Source of the DNA: UBA4582 sp965657335
GTDB lineage: Bacteria; Pseudomonadota; Gammaproteobacteria; Pseudomonadales; Azotimanducaceae
Direction of reading: 5' to 3'
Assembly (NCBI GenBank): GCA_965657335.1
Contig: CBFHOH010000011.1
Coordinates: 1 to 64,000, forward strand
Length of the DNA stretch: 64,000 bases
Part shown: positions 51,766 through 60,298 of the stretch, one piece after another
How the letters are laid out: every line of letters starts with the position of its first letter
Numbering within the stretch: the stretch's first letter is position 1
Position numbers and translations under genes: made by a program
The notes under the pieces: generated by a model
What the model saw: only the letters and a program-made list of their open reading frames with translations
Told to the model about the DNA's origin: nothing
Databases searched by the model: none

Positions 51766-52740
51766 ATGGAAGAGAATAATTCAAATATCACGAATAAGAA
51801 TTCAAATGAAGACTCAAATCCACAGCCGACAGGCCACGGCGGTTCACCTGCGAAAGCGATTATGTATGCGTTCGTCGCCAATGGGTGCATTGCCGTCGCT
51901 AAGTTGATTGCGGCAATTTACACATCTTCAGGCAGTATGATGGCTGAGTCTATTCATTCTTTTGCTGATTGCGGCAATCAAATCTTGTTGTTTATTGGAT
52001 TAAAAGGCGCTGAAAGACCTGCGGACGAGGATCATCCGCTGGGGTATGGCAAGCTGAGTTACTTCTGGAGTTTTATTGTTGCGCTCATGCTGTTTTCTGT
52101 CGGCGGAATTTACTCAGTCTATGAAGGTTGGCATAAGCTTTCCAGTACTGAAGCCCTTTCTGATGTGTGGGTTGCATTGTTGGTGCTCGGCGGCGCAATT
52201 TTGATTGAGGGATGGAGTTTAGCTGGTGCTGTTCGGGAAGCTAATAAGATGCGTGGCAAACGAAGCTTTGGCCTGTGGTTAAAAAATACTCGGAACGCCG
52301 AAATCGTCGTGGTTCTCGGTGAAGATTTTGCGGCCATACTGGGTCTGGTGCTGGCTTTCGGATTCCTAACCGCAGCATTTTTGACGGGAAACCCTATCTA
52401 TGACGCTTACGGATCCATTTGCATCGGGATCGTTTTGATTGCGGTAGCGATATTTGTCGCGTTTCGGATCCAGTCGTTGCTGATTGGAAAGTCAGCCGAA
52501 CCCGAGTTGCAGGAACTGATTAAGAATTTCATCGCTGCAGATGAAAACATTGAGCATCTATTTAACGCGATCACCATGCAATTTGGTCCTCGTGTGATGC
52601 TCGCAGCGAAAATTAAGATGGATGACAAAATTACGGTTGCAGAAGCCGCAGAGCATATCAATGCATTAGAAAGGCAGATTAAGGCGGTATTCCCTCAAGT
52701 GGGTTGGTGTTTTATCGAGCCGGATAACACGGACGAGTAG
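51766..52740 (+). CDS. cation diffusion facilitator (CDF, SLC30A9-like)
   Basis: 324 residues from ATG at 51766 (an in-frame GTG lies 15 nt earlier). A polar Asn/Ser-rich N-terminus precedes six helices. The metal site is SIHSFADCGNQ in helix 2, with a second His/Asp pair less obvious in helix 5 (the line EDFAAILGL). The C-terminal cytoplasmic domain is present (HLFNAITMQFGPRVMLAAKI). CDF proteins export Zn2+, Fe2+ or Mn2+ against protons. It precedes the MFS gene by 13 bp. Confidence 0.85.
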   Translation: MEENNSNITNKNSNEDSNPQPTGHGGSPAKAIMYAFVANGCIAVAKLIAAIYTSSGSMMAESIHSFADCGNQILLFIGLKGAERPADEDHPLGYGKLSYFWSFIVALMLFSVGGIYSVYEGWHKLSSTEALSDVWVALLVLGGAILIEGWSLAGAVREANKMRGKRSFGLWLKNTRNAEIVVVLGEDFAAILGLVLAFGFLTAAFLTGNPIYDAYGSICIGIVLIAVAIFVAFRIQSLLIGKSAEPELQELIKNFIAADENIEHLFNAITMQFGPRVMLAAKIKMDDKITVAEAAEHINALERQIKAVFPQVGWCFIEPDNTDE

Positions 52741-52753
52741 ATCTTTAAGTAAT

Positions 52754-53986
52754 ATGTACTATGGTTGGAAAATCGTCGCGGCACTGTTCGTTGTCATGTG
52801 CTTCACCTCGGGGCTCGGGTTTTATATACACGCGGTTTTGCTCCAAGCGCTTGTGTCTGAAAAGGGCTTTGGAGTCACCGATATTTCCGGCGCCGTGTCT
52901 ATTTTTTTCTGCTCTGGAGGGATTGCGGGGCTGGGCATCTCGGTATTAATAGATCGATATGATGTGCGATATGTCATGGTGAGCGGTGCTCTATTGGCGT
53001 CGATCACGCTTGCTGCGATCGGTTTTGTCTCCGAAACTTGGCAAGTGTATGCCCTTTACCTGTTTTTCGGCATCGGATTCTCTGCATCCGGTCTGCTGCC
53101 AGCCACGACGCTAATTGCCCGTTGGTTTGTCGACAAACGGGCGCTGGCAATGTCTATTTCGACCACCGGATTGTCAGTGGGTGGTATCCTGGTAACGCCC
53201 ATAACAGCGCTGCTCATCGAGCAGTCAGGGATTGCGTCGGTCACCCCATATTTCGGCTTAGCCTATTTTATTGGCGTAGTTCCGCTCGTGCTGCTTGTGA
53301 TTCGCCCCTTTCCCATTGCGCATGTTGAGCCTGGGTCGCCTGATGAAATTATCGGCTCAGACGACAGATTCACGTCCGGTGTGGCGTTTAGCGTGACTAT
53401 TCGCGAGGCAACTTTTTGGGGTTTAAGCGTTGCTTGGATCTTCGTCATGCTTGCTCAAGTCGGTGGTATCGCCCATCAATACGGCATTGTCGCGGAAAAC
53501 CTCACGATGGCTGAGGCAGCCGTCGCACTTGCCGTTCTGCCGCTGTTTAGTGTCATTGGCAGGATCGCAGGTGGATTGATCGTTGATCGAATGTCTGGTC
53601 ACACTTTTTCACTGTATGTCATGTTACTGCAAGGGCTTTCAATGTTTGTACTGGCGTTTTCCCATAATGCCATTGGTCTTATGCTCGGCTTAGCCATGCT
53701 TGGCATCACGGTGGGTAATCTATTAATGCTCCAGCCGTTGTTAATCGCCGATGTTTGGGGCTTGAGACACTACAGCCGGATTTACGCGACCTCTAACTTG
53801 CTGACCATGTTGGGCATTGCAGCAGGTCCGGTTTTGATGGGGTATCTACTGAGTGAGACGGGTAACTATACAGCCTCGTTTGTATTGGCGGGCGTCTCCA
53901 GCCTCATCGCCATTGCTGTTTTCTTTTTCTGGGGACCCAGAACCGAATCTAAGCATGCGCTGGTCCCGCCAAAGTCATCACAATAA
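52754..53986 (+). CDS. major facilitator superfamily transporter
   Basis: 410 residues with 12 predicted helices. Typical loops: VLIDRYDVRYVM between helices 2 and 3, and GRIAGGLIVDRMSGH between 8 and 9, the second copy of the MFS motif. It resembles monocarboxylate/oxalate-formate antiporter-like carriers. It follows the CDF gene by 13 bp. Substrate unknown. Confidence 0.85.
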   Translation: MYYGWKIVAALFVVMCFTSGLGFYIHAVLLQALVSEKGFGVTDISGAVSIFFCSGGIAGLGISVLIDRYDVRYVMVSGALLASITLAAIGFVSETWQVYALYLFFGIGFSASGLLPATTLIARWFVDKRALAMSISTTGLSVGGILVTPITALLIEQSGIASVTPYFGLAYFIGVVPLVLLVIRPFPIAHVEPGSPDEIIGSDDRFTSGVAFSVTIREATFWGLSVAWIFVMLAQVGGIAHQYGIVAENLTMAEAAVALAVLPLFSVIGRIAGGLIVDRMSGHTFSLYVMLLQGLSMFVLAFSHNAIGLMLGLAMLGITVGNLLMLQPLLIADVWGLRHYSRIYATSNLLTMLGIAAGPVLMGYLLSETGNYTASFVLAGVSSLIAIAVFFFWGPRTESKHALVPPKSSQ

Positions 53987-54046
53987 TACCTGCTATCAAC
54001 GTTCGGCATAGGTCAATATAACCAAGCCCCATAAAAGTATTTACCA

Positions 54047-54062
54047 ACTCCCCTATGGGAGT
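54047..54062. terminator. short hairpin after the MFS gene
   Basis: ACTCCC-CTAT-GGGAGT, 61 bp after the MFS stop, in a 176-bp intergenic region. No T-run follows. It may be part of a terminator or of the upstream region of the acyl-CoA dehydrogenase. Confidence 0.35.
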
Positions 54063-54162
54063 AGTATTGGTTCGCTTGCTGATGCTCATCATGCTGGGCT
54101 GCGGGGCATAACAAAAAAGACAGAAACCAAAAAATGACAGCTACTTCTCGAGGTACACGCTG

Positions 54163-55383
54163 ATGATGGATTTAGATATAAGCGAACGATTAGTTCCCGT
54201 TCGAAACAAAATTGACAAATTTGTGAAGGAAAAAGTTGATCCTTTGACAGATGAGTTTCAGAACCTTGTCGGTGCTGACGGAGATCGTTGGTCTCTCAGC
54301 ACGCGTCAGGTAGAAATCATGGATGGCTTGAAAGCAGAGGCAAAAACTGCCGGTTTGTGGAATTTCTTCCTCCCTGAAAGTCAGGGTGGCGCGGGTGTCA
54401 GCAATCTTGAATATGCTCATTTGGCTGAGGTCATGGCAAGAAACCCGATAGCCTCTGAGGTGTTTAACTGTGCTGCACCTGACACAGGTAACATGGAGGT
54501 GATCGAGCGCTTCGGTTCAGACGAACAAAAGAAAGAATGGCTTGAGCCGTTGCTTGATGGCAAGATCCGATCCGCTTTCGCGATGACGGAACCTGATGTC
54601 GCATCTTCGGATGCAACAAATATTGCGACACGCGCCGTGCTTGATGGTGACGAGTGGGTGATCAATGGGTCTAAGCACTACATTTCAGGTGCCGGTGACT
54701 CACGCTGCAAAATCCTGATTACGATGGTAGTCACTAACCCTGACGCGCCTAAGCACTTGCGACAGTCGCAAATTCTCGTCCCTAAAGACACACCGGGCGT
54801 GACGGTGGTAAGACCCATGCAGGTGTTTGGTCATGATCATGCGCCTCACGGCCATATGCACATCACTTTTGAGGATGTTCGCGTGCCTAAGAGCAACATC
54901 ATCCTTGGCGAAGGGCGTGGCTTCGAAATATCTCAGGGCCGTCTCGGGCCAGGTCGTATCCACCACTGTATGCGCTCAATCGGTGTTGCTGAACGAGCAC
55001 TCGAATTAATGTGCAAAAGGGCACTTTCGCGTACGGCGTTTGGTAAGCCGTTAGCTGAATTGGGCGGTAATTACGATGTGATCGCCGATTCGCGTATCGA
55101 AATCGACCAATGTCGACTCGCTGTTTTGAAAGCTGCACACATGATGGACGAAATTGGTAACAAGGAAGCGCGGAAGTACATTTCAGCGATTAAGGTCTCC
55201 GTGCCTACGATGGCGCTTCGGGTGATTGATAGAGCAATACAAATGTACGGTGCCTTGGGTGTCTCTCAGGACACGCCGCTAGCGGGTATGTGGATGGGGC
55301 AGCGAACGTTAAGACTCGCCGATGGACCCGATGAAGTTCACAGACGCGTAATCGCAAGAGAAGAACTTAAGCAATACTCTTAG
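54163..55383 (+). CDS. acyl-CoA dehydrogenase
   Basis: 406 residues. FAD and substrate blocks: RSAFAMTEPDVASSDATNIA, WVINGSKHYISGAGDSRCKI, ARTGFGKPLA-type region SRTAFGKPLAELGGNYDVIA, and the C-terminal DGPDEVHRRVIAREEL. The layout resembles ACAD10/11-like or long-chain acyl-CoA dehydrogenases. It is followed by a strong terminator. Distinct from the other ACAD at 29.2 kb in length and sequence. Confidence 0.88.
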   Translation: MMDLDISERLVPVRNKIDKFVKEKVDPLTDEFQNLVGADGDRWSLSTRQVEIMDGLKAEAKTAGLWNFFLPESQGGAGVSNLEYAHLAEVMARNPIASEVFNCAAPDTGNMEVIERFGSDEQKKEWLEPLLDGKIRSAFAMTEPDVASSDATNIATRAVLDGDEWVINGSKHYISGAGDSRCKILITMVVTNPDAPKHLRQSQILVPKDTPGVTVVRPMQVFGHDHAPHGHMHITFEDVRVPKSNIILGEGRGFEISQGRLGPGRIHHCMRSIGVAERALELMCKRALSRTAFGKPLAELGGNYDVIADSRIEIDQCRLAVLKAAHMMDEIGNKEARKYISAIKVSVPTMALRVIDRAIQMYGALGVSQDTPLAGMWMGQRTLRLADGPDEVHRRVIAREELKQYS

Positions 55384-55400
55384 GTTTTTCGGTGGCATTA

Positions 55401-55430
55401 AAAAAGGGATGATTTTCATCCCTTTTTTTT
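55401..55430 (+). terminator. rho-independent terminator after acyl-CoA dehydrogenase
   Basis: AAAAAGGGATGA and TCATCCCTTTTT form a 12-bp stem with a TTT loop, followed by a run of T residues to 55430. It starts 18 bp after the stop codon. It is symmetric enough to work in both directions. Confidence 0.9.
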
Positions 55431-55561
55431 GCCTAAAATTCCTGCTGAAACACTATTTTTTGAGGGTCAGACGTTGAAAAATGCCGTCGAAGCGCGCGGG
55501 TTTAGCGGGTTGCGTTTACGCGGCAATCCGGCTTAAATGAAATTTTTCCGCTGGAGGCTTT

Positions 55562-58066
55562 TTGTTGCTTAACAGTACCTTACCAAACCAAGTTGGTGGG
55601 TTTTATCGCGCATGCTTAGTCATCGTATGCTTCGCCGTGTTTGTCTCTTTTCCCGGCGGGTCGCCAATTGCTGCACCTTCGGAGGCTCAAACGGCATATG
55701 AACAGATAAGCTATCCCAACACCCACGCGGGCTTACTTCGCAAAGCCAAAAATCTAAACGCCTGGGTAAGTGAGCAACCTGAAGCGGCACTCGAGGCGAA
55801 CGATTGGTTCGAGGTCATTGACGAGCAAATAGCATTCGTCTTCCGGGAACGGCCAGAGTTAGTGGAAAATTCGAGGGAAGGGCAATTTCAGGAAGCTGAG
55901 GCTGCGCGGTCCGCGCAAGTAACTGATATCCAGCGCAGAGCCGATATCCTTGATGATATTGCAAGGCTGCTTGTCTGGCTGCAATCTCAGGCCATTTATC
56001 CAACATTCACCGAATTGAGCGTCCCCACGATAACGGCAGGCACATCGGCCGAGTTCTCTCAGACCTTTGCAGCGCCGAGTTTGATTGCGGAGGGCACTGT
56101 CATCGTCGTGGCAAACCATGCAAAGCTACCTTTTAGACTGCAGGCCCGCGATAGCAAGGCAAATAACTTTGTCAGCGTCACAACGTCAGGAGAGGCTCGG
56201 CTTGCGCTCGAAGCTTACTCACTCACGAGTGCTAAAGGAACCAGCAAGCTTTTTCCGGCCGTGAGCGTTGTCGACGGAGCGCTGAATACTGGCGATACGG
56301 TGACGATTCGATACCAGAATTTTCAGGTGCCAGAGAACGCGCAGGCGAACTTTGTGATGCCGGTTTACCTGATCTATCCCGAAGTTTCAAAACCCTACGG
56401 AATGTCGGCAGACGGTTTTGCCATTGTTGCTGACAAACCGGTGAGTCTGCGATCTGTGGCGCCATCAATTGTCGCTTCGGGGCAGAGTTTTGAGGTTAAC
56501 GTCCAATTGGTTGACCGCCACGGTAATCTGTCTTTTGGTGCTACGCCTTCGCTGGACTTGTTAGTGGATGGTGTGTTTAAACAGCGCATTGAGAGAAGCA
56601 GTACTGCGGAACAGTCCTTCCAATTTAGTCTCGATAACCTCGGTATGCGAAATTTAGCGTTGCGGTCCGGAGGTGGAGGCCTTCGAACCTCTGTCAATCC
56701 AATTGAAGTTAGGCAAAACCCTGAATACCAACTCGCCTGGGTTGACTTAAGCGAACACGAACGACGAGGACAAACAGGCCTTGGGTTTTTGACGGCTTCG
56801 AATATTGCGTTGTTTGAAGTTGCTGCAGACTTAACTGAGGGTGGTCATACCGTTGTATTGACCCGAGCACCGGAAAAATTTGACACGCGAGAAGCCCGAT
56901 TTTCTGCGCTGAGCCATGCCAGGTTAGCGCGTCGCTCTGTCGATGAACTTCATATGGCTGTCCCTTATGCGCCGACTGATATTAGGGCATTTGATCCGAC
57001 GGCTGGCAGGCTAGTGGAAATTATCTCTGGTGACGCCACCTTTGCAGACTTTGGCACCCGACATGCATTGCAGGGTAACAGAATTGGGTTTACAGGATCC
57101 GGCAGTTCTCATCAGATGTTTGCCGGCAATTCGGCAGTTTCCGGAATGACCGCTGTCTGGCTGAAGCCAGAGGAATCAGTATTCGATGCACTCGCCGAAT
57201 CCCGAACTTACGTCACCAGCGGGGCCAAGATGCTATTGGATGTTGAGGTGAATGGGGGCATGCCCGGTTCGCGGGTACCATATGACACACAGCGGATCAT
57301 TTCCGGGCGCGTAAGCGGCACCAACGGTATCGTTGCGGTTGAATTGATGAGAAATGGTCTTGTCGTAGATCGCATCTCTTATGGTCACGCACGATCTGCC
57401 GGCGATGACATAGACTTGGCTGCAACGGACAAGGGGGATTCTGAGGTTCGCAGCGAGATAAAGCAGCAGTTAAGAGTTTCTTTTTATTCCTCCTCTGCGC
57501 CTTTAAGAGATCAGGTCGACTATCCGCGGAATGGCCGAGAGTGGATTGGATATATCAAATTGACGGGCGGCGAGATCCAACGTGCAAGTGCACCAGGATT
57601 TCGCAATCAGCGCAGACAAGGTGTTGCCATGCACCCAACAGAGAAAAACCGAGTCGACTTCATCACTTGGACCCGCGGGCAGGAGAGCAGCTTTCTTATT
57701 CAAGCCGATATGTCTGACGACAATGCAGTATTTGAGATTAATTTAAAAGAAGGTCGTGAAGATGAGGCTAGCAAACCTGCACTGAGAAAATCAGCTAATT
57801 TTTCTGGTTCCCGTCAACTCCTAAGTCTCGCAGAGTTACAAAACGGGCCAGTTGACAGGACCGTCGATGTGCAAGGTTACAGCGACAGAATTAGATTTGA
57901 ATTGATCGATCAGGATCTGCCTTCGCAGCAGATGTTCCGGTTTAAAAGCGGGGATGTCAAAAATGCGAGAGCTGGGGACTTCTACAACGTTAAAGCTATC
58001 CAGCTAGATGACCACTTTGCGATATCCAGTCCTGTCTGGGTCGGAGGCTTCGACGTTTTACGCTAA
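55562..58066 (+). CDS. exported DUF3604-like (PHP-fold-related) protein
   Basis: 834 residues; the start shown is a TTG (55562). A signal sequence (about 15-40, ending PIAAP) is followed by beta-rich domains. Residues about 515-570 resemble the DUF3604 end: GFTGSGSSHQMFAGNSAV, MTAVWLKPEESVFDALAESR, TYVTSGAKML. DUF3604 proteins are putative PHP-type metallophosphoesterases; the usual His-rich ASDTH motif reads GSGSSH here, so metal binding may be altered. Its 3' end overlaps the TraB-like gene by 59 nt if the latter starts at 58008. Confidence 0.65.
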   Translation: MLLNSTLPNQVGGFYRACLVIVCFAVFVSFPGGSPIAAPSEAQTAYEQISYPNTHAGLLRKAKNLNAWVSEQPEAALEANDWFEVIDEQIAFVFRERPELVENSREGQFQEAEAARSAQVTDIQRRADILDDIARLLVWLQSQAIYPTFTELSVPTITAGTSAEFSQTFAAPSLIAEGTVIVVANHAKLPFRLQARDSKANNFVSVTTSGEARLALEAYSLTSAKGTSKLFPAVSVVDGALNTGDTVTIRYQNFQVPENAQANFVMPVYLIYPEVSKPYGMSADGFAIVADKPVSLRSVAPSIVASGQSFEVNVQLVDRHGNLSFGATPSLDLLVDGVFKQRIERSSTAEQSFQFSLDNLGMRNLALRSGGGGLRTSVNPIEVRQNPEYQLAWVDLSEHERRGQTGLGFLTASNIALFEVAADLTEGGHTVVLTRAPEKFDTREARFSALSHARLARRSVDELHMAVPYAPTDIRAFDPTAGRLVEIISGDATFADFGTRHALQGNRIGFTGSGSSHQMFAGNSAVSGMTAVWLKPEESVFDALAESRTYVTSGAKMLLDVEVNGGMPGSRVPYDTQRIISGRVSGTNGIVAVELMRNGLVVDRISYGHARSAGDDIDLAATDKGDSEVRSEIKQQLRVSFYSSSAPLRDQVDYPRNGREWIGYIKLTGGEIQRASAPGFRNQRRQGVAMHPTEKNRVDFITWTRGQESSFLIQADMSDDNAVFEINLKEGREDEASKPALRKSANFSGSRQLLSLAELQNGPVDRTVDVQGYSDRIRFELIDQDLPSQQMFRFKSGDVKNARAGDFYNVKAIQLDDHFAISSPVWVGGFDVLR

Positions 58067-58982
58067 ACCCAATTTGGATTCTGTCTCTCGACAAGCTTTG
58101 CCTATCAGCGCTTTAATACTGGCAGCTCTGTTACTTGTATCCTGTGCCAATACACCATCGGTATCCGATCGGGTTAGCCTTTGGAAAATCACCAATGGTG
58201 AAGCTGTCGTTTACTTGCTGGGCTCTGTGCATGCACTCAAGCCGCAAGCATATCCACTTCCTCGTTCGATGGAGAGAGCCTTTTCAGAATCGAACCAGAC
58301 GGTTTTCGAAGTTGACTTGATTGCAGCCGATGACGCGGCGGTCGCGCAACTTATCCAGCAATTGGGTTTCTATCGCCCCCCGCACACGTTGCAAACCGAA
58401 TTGTCGGCAGACACGCTTAAATTGCTTAAAAGTCACTTAGCCAAGAAGGCAATCGCATTTGACGATGTAAAACGCATGAAACCTTGGTTTCTTTCCCTGA
58501 GACTGGCAATGGATGAACTCATATCTCTTGAGTACGACCCTGATCTGGGGATTGACCGTTATTTTCAGCTAAAAGCCCGCCGTTTGGGCAAACCTGTTAT
58601 TCAACTAGAATCGATTCCAGAGCAACTGCAATTGCTCGCCAGCGATCCGCCCAATATTCAGGCGCTTGCGCTCAGAGTTGGCATTGAGGAATCATCGGTT
58701 GCAACACAGAAGCTGGAGGTGCTGATTGATGCATGGCGCCGGGGTGATGCCGATGAAATGTGGCGAGTTGCTATGGAGCGCACTGAATATCCGATACTGG
58801 AGGGACAGATTGAGAAACTCGTCGATAACCGAAATATAGCGATGGCGAATAAGATTACCGACTACCTAAGTGTTAAACAGACGACGCTCGTTGTGGTAGG
58901 CGCACTACATATTGGAGGACAGAAGGGAATTCTAAACTTGATTTCTACTGACTATACGATTGAACAGATGGGGCCAGAATAG
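58008..58982 (+). CDS. TraB/GumN-family lipoprotein
   Basis: Up to 324 residues. The lipobox LLLVSC (Cys46 from the first ATG) follows a hydrophobic helix. The TraB/GumN signature is present: LLGSVHALKPQAYPLP near the N-terminus and VVVGALHIGGQKGI near the C-terminus. Family members are putative membrane-anchored metalloproteases. The ATG at 58008 overlaps the upstream gene by 59 nt; a TTG at 58074 just past that gene's stop would give a more usual signal-peptide length, but neither has a clear ribosome site. Confidence 0.82.
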   Translation: MTTLRYPVLSGSEASTFYAKPNLDSVSRQALPISALILAALLLVSCANTPSVSDRVSLWKITNGEAVVYLLGSVHALKPQAYPLPRSMERAFSESNQTVFEVDLIAADDAAVAQLIQQLGFYRPPHTLQTELSADTLKLLKSHLAKKAIAFDDVKRMKPWFLSLRLAMDELISLEYDPDLGIDRYFQLKARRLGKPVIQLESIPEQLQLLASDPPNIQALALRVGIEESSVATQKLEVLIDAWRRGDADEMWRVAMERTEYPILEGQIEKLVDNRNIAMANKITDYLSVKQTTLVVVGALHIGGQKGILNLISTDYTIEQMGPE

Positions 58983-59131
58983 CGTAAAATGTAAGTAATT
59001 AATACATATATATCATGTACATATGACGTATATTGAATGTATAAAGTGAAAAATTGCCAGACGAGGGTTTCACTTGTGTCGCGTTCCCCTCCACCGTATT
59101 CTGGGGCTTTTAATTAATTGACGGAACTTTC

Positions 59132-59554
59132 ATGAAATATTTGCACACCATGGTTCGCGTGCTTGATTTAGAGGCATCACTGGATTTCTATTGTACGCAC
59201 TTAGGTCTAGTAGAACTTAAGCGGTACGACAACGAGCAGGCAAGATTTTCTCTCATATTTCTCGCTGCGCCCGGCGACGAAAGCGCGCAGGTTGAACTCA
59301 CATACAACTGGGACGGTGATGAATTGGGCGCCGGAGATAGGAATTTCGGCCATCTCGCTTACGCGGTCGAAAATATCTACGAAACCTGCCAGCGTCTGCA
59401 AGATGGCGGCGTCGTAATAAATCGACCCCCACGCGATGGGCATATGGCGTTTGTACGTTCACCCGATAATATTTCGATCGAGTTATTACAGGCAGGGGAT
59501 GCCCTTAAGCCACAAGAACCATGGGTCTCCATGGAAAATACAGGCGAGTGGTAG
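59132..59554 (+). CDS. gloA: lactoylglutathione lyase (glyoxalase I)
   Basis: 140 residues. Metal ligands appear at His5 (HTMVRV), Glu55 (QVELTYN), His74 (FGHLAYAV) and Glu117 (ISIELLQ), matching E. coli GlxI at 5/56/74/122. Lack of the zinc-type insertions suggests the Ni2+-dependent class. It isomerises the methylglyoxal-glutathione hemithioacetal to S-lactoylglutathione. The next gene starts 9 bp downstream. Confidence 0.93.
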   Translation: MKYLHTMVRVLDLEASLDFYCTHLGLVELKRYDNEQARFSLIFLAAPGDESAQVELTYNWDGDELGAGDRNFGHLAYAVENIYETCQRLQDGGVVINRPPRDGHMAFVRSPDNISIELLQAGDALKPQEPWVSMENTGEW

Positions 59555-59563
59555 GTCGACGCG

Positions 59564-60187
59564 ATGCAGAACAATGATGCGAATGATGTGACGACCTTCT
59601 ATTTCGTGCGACACGGCCAAATAGACGCTAATGTCGAGAAGAAATGGCATGGCTCCACCGATAGCTTGCTCAACGATACAGGGGTGAAGCAGGCCTATGC
59701 GATGGCTGAGTTCTTTTCTGAGCAAATCCCAAATATTTCTAGAGTGTACTGTAGTCCGCTAAAACGCACACTTAAGACCGCGCAGGCGCTAGCCGACCGG
59801 ATCAATGTGCCGCTAGAGCATGAACAGGGCTTCAGAGAGTTTGGTATTGGGCGGCTTGAGGGGTTAGCGCACGAGGTGCTGGCAACCGAGCACAAGATGT
59901 TTGATTCTATCGCGAAGGACCACGATTTTGCGGTTGAGGGCGGCGAGTCGGTCCTCGATGTGCGAGATCGATTCCTTGCCGCTTTGTCACGACTAAAACA
60001 AAAACACATGGGTGAGCAGGTGGCTATTGTCAGCCATGGCGCAGCAGTTGCTATCCTACTTGCGCATTTTTTCGAACCTGCGCCGTACCCATTCCATGAG
60101 TATCACATGGACAACACGGGCATCAGCAAATTAGTGTGGGGGGATGCACCCGTGTTAGAGGTTTTTAATCAAGCTGAGCACATTTAG
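59564..60187 (+). CDS. histidine phosphatase superfamily protein (PGAM-like)
   Basis: 207 residues. The catalytic RHG motif is FYFVRHGQ (His17), with a second His in VSHGAAV and a central SPLKRTLKTAQALA substrate arm. Family includes cofactor-dependent phosphoglycerate mutases, CobC-like and SixA-like phosphatases; the short length suggests a broad phosphatase rather than GpmA. Nine base pairs after gloA. Its stop codon begins the 21-bp tandem repeat. Confidence 0.82.
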   Translation: MQNNDANDVTTFYFVRHGQIDANVEKKWHGSTDSLLNDTGVKQAYAMAEFFSEQIPNISRVYCSPLKRTLKTAQALADRINVPLEHEQGFREFGIGRLEGLAHEVLATEHKMFDSIAKDHDFAVEGGESVLDVRDRFLAALSRLKQKHMGEQVAIVSHGAAVAILLAHFFEPAPYPFHEYHMDNTGISKLVWGDAPVLEVFNQAEHI

Positions 60188-60226
60188 GGATTTGAAAGTT
60201 CCGACTAGGGGTTTGAAAGTTCCGAC
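60185..60226. repeat. 21-bp tandem duplication starting in a stop codon
   Basis: Two adjacent 21-bp units (60185-60205 and 60206-60226) start TAGGG and end AAGTTCCGAC, differing at one position. The TAG of the first unit is the stop codon of the histidine phosphatase gene. It looks like a recent local duplication. Confidence 0.88.
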
Positions 60227-60298
60227 AGCGATTCGTCATGTTTTTCATCACAATCGTCCTTGGTATTTGGTTCCACGTTTAAAAATTGAAGGTAAAGA

